Of a stretch of DNA of 64,000 bases, positions 59,069-64,000 are shown piece by piece. The number at the start of each line of letters is the position of its first letter. The first letter of the stretch is position 1. Source of the DNA: Lojkania enalia (lineage: Eukaryota > Ascomycota > Dothideomycetes > Pleosporales). The notes under the pieces are model-generated. The model did not search any database, was not told the DNA's origin, and saw only the letters and a list, made by a program, of their open reading frames with translations. The translations under genes and the position numbers were made by a program. Location: the NCBI GenBank assembly GCA_010094045.1, contig ML986636.1:124001-188000 (forward strand), in the 5' to 3' direction.

Positions 59069-59436
59069 CTGTACTGCCCTCCGCTGTGCCGCGGGAATCC
59101 GACACCGAGACTATGAAAGCAATGTTAACTGTGTGGAGGAGGGCAGTAGTCGTGGGAGGCTTCGGCGGGCGGACGCAGACGAGGGGCAGGAGATATCAAG
59201 TAGTGAATCTGCGGCGATAGCCATTGTCTGACACCTGCCTGGCATGTACTGGCGGCGGGACGACCTTGTAGTCATCGCGTCCCCGTTGTTTCTGCCCAGA
59301 GCCTCTCGCGCGTAGGCTGTTAGGTAATGATACGGAGCAGGCGAGTCGGCTCCTTTGCCGCCAATTCGCAAGCATCGCCAATTTTGTTCCGGGCATTGAA
59401 TTCGCATAGCCCACGCCATCACGCCCCTTCAGTTCA
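59069..59436. promoter_or_regulatory. Bidirectional promoter between deubiquitinase and bL9m genes
   Basis: 368 bp separate the two divergent start codons. A shared promoter for a mitochondrial-membrane deubiquitinase and a mitochondrial ribosomal protein is plausible; no specific site is recognised with confidence. Confidence 0.5.
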
Positions 59437-60375
59437 ATGGCATCGCTGAGAACACCGGCGCTGCTGCCACAGTGCTCATCATGCGTGCGGAAAGTGACGC
59501 GGCAGACTTGGGACGTTCGCGGCTCCCTCCAGCAGGCGCGCAGCAAGACGAAGGCAGCGAGGGAGGCAGAGCGCAACATCATCGTCAAGCTCCTACAGGA
59601 TGTGCCTAAGTTCGGACGCGCAGGTAGGAATAGTCAGCCGCGCTGCTGCAGTCTGCTAATGCTGCGTAGGATCATTGGTTCCTGTCAACCCTGCAACTAT
59701 GAGAAACCGATGGTTCCCTACCCGTCTCGCCAACTACGTCCCGTTCACTCAATTGAAGCAATTGAAGGCGCAGGGTGTGGATATGGTTCGAGACTTCAAC
59801 TTTGGAGTCCAACGGTCTTTGGAGGAGGTTGGGGTTGAGGTTGACAAGGAAGACATGGTACAGAAGCAGCGGACGCCCTACGTACGGCCGGTCGAGATTG
59901 AGCTGCTAAGTGTATGGAATTCACAGTTCTATGTTACCACCGAAGACGTGCTAACTATGTACAGCCGGAGAGATCTATGGAGCTCCTGACCGCTTTCATC
60001 CCTCCCACAGTCGACTTCGCACGCCAGCCAATCGAGCAAGAAAAAGTGGATGTAAGACCGCGAAGGGGAGTCTCTGATGCCGCAGATATCTTGACAGCGG
60101 CCGCGATGGCGAGCAGGCCAAAGCCAGATGAGAATGGAATCTACGGCTCGGTGTCAGCATCAGATGTTGTTGCAACCCTCAAGTCGGCATTGGCGCACAA
60201 CGACGAGGCGGCGCGTGTTATCCTCACAGAGAATGACATACGGTTCGTCGAAGGCCATGCAGAGGGAGATAATTCTAAAGTGAAGAAGCTGGGCACGTTC
60301 AAGATGGAGATACAAGTGCCTGGCGCCGAAGAGCCTATAACGAGGATGGTGCGAGTGCGAGCCAAGGAATCGTGA
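59437..60375 (+). CDS. MRPL50: Mitochondrial large-subunit ribosomal protein bL9m
   Basis: Component of the mitoribosome large subunit, homologous to bacterial L9 and yeast Mrpl50. Exons 59437-59623, 59670-59911, 59965-60375; introns 46 and 53 nt, with branch sites GCTAAT and GCTAAC; 279 aa. The N-terminus MASLRTPALLPQCSSCVRKV is Arg-rich and lacks acidic residues, fitting a mitochondrial presequence. The L9 N-domain follows: IIVKLLQDVPKFGRAGSLVP then MRNRWFPTRLANYVP, matching the loop and RN-x2-P-x2-A pattern of bL9. The remaining part is a fungal extension. For the second intron the donor must be GTATGG at 59912, since the nearby GTGTAT two bases earlier would break the frame. Confidence 0.88.
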
Positions 60376-61161
60376 TTTATGGAGGTATCGGAAGTATGTG
60401 TGCTAGACTGGAGGGAGGCGATGGTGGGTTGGCATGCTCAGGCCTCGGACAATTGTCCGCCCTCTGTAAAACTACTTGTACCAAAAGCTGTAAATGCCGA
60501 CATGGAGTATATGCGGAAAAATGGAAACGAAAGCTGAGCCCGCTTGTCGGAGCACGAGAGCCTCGAACTAGGTAGACTGGCACACCTTGATTGGCCGAGC
60601 CCGTGTCGTCCTGTCGTGAAGCCTCTCACCCTTCGGCAAACGAAGGGCTAGCCGTCCCCGTGCCTACGGAGAGACTCGGACATTGTCCAAGTGGCCGTCG
60701 CCCATTGACGCCCTCCTAAGCCGAGCGGTAGCGGGGAACGCTCGCATGACTTCGAAGCGCGGCCGACGAGGGAAACCCACCAGGAGCTGCCTCATAAATT
60801 GACGCGCCCCACGCCATCCCGCAAAGCATTTCCCTCAATTGCCTCTCCCGCGTCAGTCTGATTTTGTTTTGCTGCTGTTGAGGTAAGGGAGCGCAGAGTT
60901 TGCGCGCGGTTCCTTTGCTTTTTATCGATAAGTGAATTTCGCGCAGGCGAGGGGCCTGGTGGGTCGCTGAGATCATAAGCAAAGCCTACCCCACCCAAAG
61001 TTCAACAAGAACACCACTTGTGGACCTCAGTCGACCCATCCATACGCACACTCCTCTTCATCCTTTCTAAACCGCTTCAGCCGCCCCCCTACCTCTTTGC
61101 GTTCCTTGAAAAACCCAACTCTAACCACTCCGTCGAACAGACTCTACTTTCCCAACCAACC
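60376..61161. promoter_or_regulatory. Spacer and pyrimidine-rich leader of the aldolase gene
   Basis: The last 110 bp before the aldolase ATG (about 61050-61161) are C/T-rich, with CCTCTTCATCCTTTCT and CCAACCAACC just before the ATG, a usual feature of strongly expressed fungal glycolytic genes. No distinct TATA box is assigned. Confidence 0.55.
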
Positions 61162-62641
61162 ATGGGCGCTCTTGACGTACTCAGCCGCAAGCAAGGTTTG
61201 TGGCATCTACTGCACCTGATAATGGCTTTGACTGACAAATTTTCTAGGTGTCATCGTCGGGTACATATCTTTTCCCGCAGGCGCATCATAATTCACTAAT
61301 AACTCTAGCGATGATGTCTTGAAACTGTTCAACTATGCCCAGGAGAAGGTGGGATATATCTCTTTTACGCAGCAATTGCAGTTTTAACGCCTAGTAGGGC
61401 TTCGCGATTCCTGCGATCAATGTCACCTCATCTTCCACCGTTGTCGCTGCCCTTGAGGCCGCCCGAGACAAGAAGAGGTAGCTGTTGGAAAGAGTCCTTG
61501 AACGCCATACAAACTAACATCTACTCAGCCCCATTATTCTGCAGGCTAGCCAAGGTGGTGCTGCGTACTTTGCCGGTGAGGAACATTAGACTATTTCCAA
61601 TTTGTTCGCTTCTTACAATGAATAGGCAAGGGTGTGGACAACAAGGACCAGAAGGCTAGCATTGCCGGAGCCGTTGCCGCCGCCCACTACATCCGCTCAG
61701 TCGCGCCAGCGTACGGAATTCCCGTCGTTCTCCACACCGACCACTGCGCCAAGAAGCTCCTCCCTTGGTTGGACGGAATGATGGACGCAGATGAGGCATA
61801 CTTCAAGGAGCACGGCGAGCCCTTGTTCAGCAGCCACATGATCGATCTCAGCGAGGAGCCAGTGGACTACAACATCCAGACTACCGCCAAGTACCTTAAG
61901 CGTGCTAGTGCCTGGAAACAGTGGATCGAGATGGAGATCGGTATGTGGATTCTCTAGCTACATCTCAGCAGCTTCTAAATATTTCAGGTATCACCGGCGG
62001 TGAGGAGGACGGCGTAAACAACGAGGATGTTGACAATAACTCTCTTTACACTCAGCCCGAGGACATTTACGAGGTATGCCGTATAAAACAGTACGGGTTT
62101 GAGAACGTCACTAACATCCACAGATCTACAAAACCCTCCAGCCAATCTCCCCCTATTTCTCCATCGCTGCCGGATTCGGTAATGTACACGGTGTCTACAA
62201 ACCAGGAAACGTTAAACTCCAGCCTATCCTTCTGAAGAAGCATCAGGCCTACGTTAAGGAGAAGATCAACGCAAAGGAAGAGAAGCCTGTCTTTTTGGTC
62301 TTCCACGGAGGTAGTGGTAGCTCCGTGGACGATTTCCGAGAGGCTATCAGCTATGGTGTTGTCAAGGTCAATTTGGACACTGATCTTCAGTGGGCTTACC
62401 TAACTGGCATCCGGGATTACATTCAGAACAAACACGATTATCTTCAGAGCCAGGTCGGAAACCCTGATGGAGAGGATAAACCAAACAAGGTATATTCCCA
62501 ATTTGTTGGCGATGTTCTCGAAGTTAACAGAGGTGTTAGAAATACTATGACCCCCGTGTCTGGGTCCGCGAGGGCGAGAAGACCATGTCTAAGCGCGTTC
62601 AGGTCGCTCTTGAAGACTTCTATACAGCTGGACAATTGTAA
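61162..62641 (+). CDS. FBA1: Fructose-bisphosphate aldolase, class II
   Basis: Zinc-dependent aldolase of glycolysis and gluconeogenesis; cleaves fructose 1,6-bisphosphate to dihydroxyacetone phosphate and glyceraldehyde 3-phosphate in the cytosol. Nine exons: 61162-61195, 61248-61260, 61309-61348, 61398-61477, 61529-61575, 61626-61940, 61988-62073, 62124-62489, 62540-62641; eight introns of 47-52 nt; 360 aa, exactly the family size. Exon 2 is a 13-nt microexon, required to give KQGVIVGDDVLKLFNYAQEK. Metal-site and active-site motifs: PVVLHTDHCAKKLLPW (zinc His and base-region Asp), Glu in EEDGVNN, AAGFGNVHGVYKPGNV (second and third His region), FLVFHGGSGSS and VVKVNLDTDLQWA. The C-terminus runs YYDPRVWVREGEKTMSKRV to QL. 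Assignment is secure. Confidence 0.96.
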
Positions 62642-63740
62642 ACTGAGACGTTACATGCTTGGGTGGTGTGGGTGTAGAATGGAGTTGGCGCAATGGGAAA
62701 GGGGAGGATAGAGAATGAGTTAAGACCGCATATGAGTTCCCATGCGGTAGTATGTGGTACGAAATTCCGAATTATCGCTCGCATTCTAAATGCTGTAGCT
62801 AGTACAATAAATATTGGAAAACACGCCGATTAAAAAATCTGTATTCGAGATCCTCATTAAAGCTGAAACTACAATATCTATGTGTTGGAATTACAATTTA
62901 GTGTATTCTCCCACATATGGACTAGAAATTGTTAAGCAATACATGCCCGCTTCTGTAACGGCGCAGGCAAGACAATGGGTCCGAATGCGGCACGAATCCA
63001 CTCAGAGGCATATGGGAGTGCGTGGGGGTTCAGGGACCTAGGAATTCCATTGACACCTATAGGCCTTGTACGAAAGGATATAGAAGAACTACCAAGCTAC
63101 TTATGAGGGAGTGTGCAACTATATACGGAAGGGAAAAGGGGTAGAACCGGGGGTAGGATAAGATAAGCGAAAAGCTTTGGGATAAGGTTGTATATGAAGC
63201 TTTTCGTGGAACGATTTCTTTGCATCGTTACAGCTTCGAGGTTGTCTCCAATATTTAGTTTATTATTAATTCGTCTAAGGTTTCCGCCTCCACGCCACAA
63301 ATGATAAACTGAATTCTAGAAAATTACTCTAGCTATAGTTCAATATGACTGACGTATTAAGATGATCTTTCAAGGATAGCCTTTTGTTTGAGCTTGCCTA
63401 TGCGCGTTCTCTTTGTCTATGGGGCTCTATACTAATGAGGTTTAGCTAGAGTGCTTCTCTTACCCTTCTTGGACTAGTGGGAACGCCACTCGTGAATATC
63501 GTTATTGCTGGATGGGGTCACTGGCGACTTCTACGGTTGTACAACTTTATTTGAAGTTGTAAATAATGGCAGTTGCGTGGATGCCAGGGCTTCCGCAATC
63601 GAGATATTTAATCTTGGCTTGCTCAATCGCAGATTCATCTCTCATCACTTCCGCACCTCTACATTATTCCCTTAGTATTTACCTACATTTTCCATTATCC
63701 ACTTGAAAACAATCCAGATATACATACCGTTTCATTCAAC
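62642..63740. other. Spacer between aldolase and small stress-type gene
   Basis: About 1.1 kb with aldolase 3' flank and promoter of the next gene. The last 100 bp before the ATG are pyrimidine-rich (CTCATCACTTCCGCACCTC), a likely leader. No other feature is seen. Confidence 0.5.
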
Positions 63741-64000
63741 ATGGTCACTTCCGGTTCACATACAGGCAGCAATGCTGGTGATGCTGTCAGCAAAGGTATT
63801 GCCTTGGTCCACGTACACATCCACTTCATCCACTCTTCAGTATTTAAACTTACTCGTAGTAGGGAGCTGGCGAAGCCTTGAGAGGCAACATAAATGCATC
63901 CATCGACCGTGCTGCTGGTGACCAAGAAGCTGCGGCAAAGAATGAAATTATTGCTAGTCGCGGTGCCAACGAGATGAACCAAGGATATTATCATGGCACT
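63741..64000 (+). CDS. Small stress-type fungal protein (3' end outside window)
   Basis: Start of a small hydrophilic protein, cut by the window edge. Exon 1 63741-63812, a 50-nt intron with a GTACAC donor and TAGTAG acceptor, exon 2 from 63863 still open at 64000; 70 residues visible. Splicing gives GSNAGDAVSKGIALVHGAGE followed by ALRGNINASIDRAAGDQEAA, Ala/Gly/Asn-rich and strongly helical. This resembles the abundant small ascomycete proteins with a HGAGEAIRG-type motif, often annotated as stress-response, CsbD-like or LEA-like; the exact family name is uncertain. An alternative GTATTG donor at 63796 breaks the frame. Confidence 0.65.

Overview
The window is nuclear DNA from a filamentous ascomycete (Pezizomycotina). 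The evidence is short introns of about 45-77 nt with GTATGT/GTAAGT-type donors and CTAAC/CTAAT branch sites, and a typical fungal gene set: a Zn-cluster/MHR regulator, a SAT4-type seven-helix protein, a HET-domain relic, Cdc15-type F-BAR and NOT1. I cannot fix the genus; the class is probably near Leotiomycetes/Sordariomycetes, but that is a guess.

Layout. 1-7 kb is compact: the 3' end of the AP-2 alpha-adaptin gene (+), a NADAR-domain protein (+), then an F-box protein (-) and an MHR transcription factor (+) that diverge from a shared 400-bp promoter. 7-28 kb is gene-poor. It holds only a Ran1/Sks1-type protein kinase (-, 13.3-14.7 kb), behind which lies about 9 kb with no gene and a GC-rich block at about 15.2-17.2 kb, plus a six-helix membrane protein (+, 24-25.3 kb) and a coding-looking relic near 27 kb. 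28-40 kb holds two large genes diverging from a 1.2-kb spacer: an F-BAR/SH3 protein (-) and the CCR4-NOT scaffold NOT1 (+). 40-46 kb is repeat- and relic-rich, with a decayed HET-domain gene (-) whose stops fall largely where tryptophans are expected. 46-59 kb carries five minus-strand genes: SAT4-type membrane protein, two uncharacterised proteins, a StrI-like oxidoreductase and a membrane-anchored deubiquitinase. 59-64 kb is compact plus-strand housekeeping: mitochondrial ribosomal protein bL9m (divergent from the deubiquitinase over 368 bp), class II fructose-bisphosphate aldolase with nine exons, and the start of a small stress-type protein that runs off the end.

The genes do not form one pathway or a secondary-metabolite cluster. 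The window is a housekeeping/regulatory segment with unusually large spacers. Most notable are the F-box protein ending in a CaaX box, the regulator with only half a zinc cluster, the HET pseudogene, a 13-nt microexon in the aldolase gene, and the large gene-free region upstream of the kinase. I found no convincing tRNA, rRNA, CRISPR or intact transposon.
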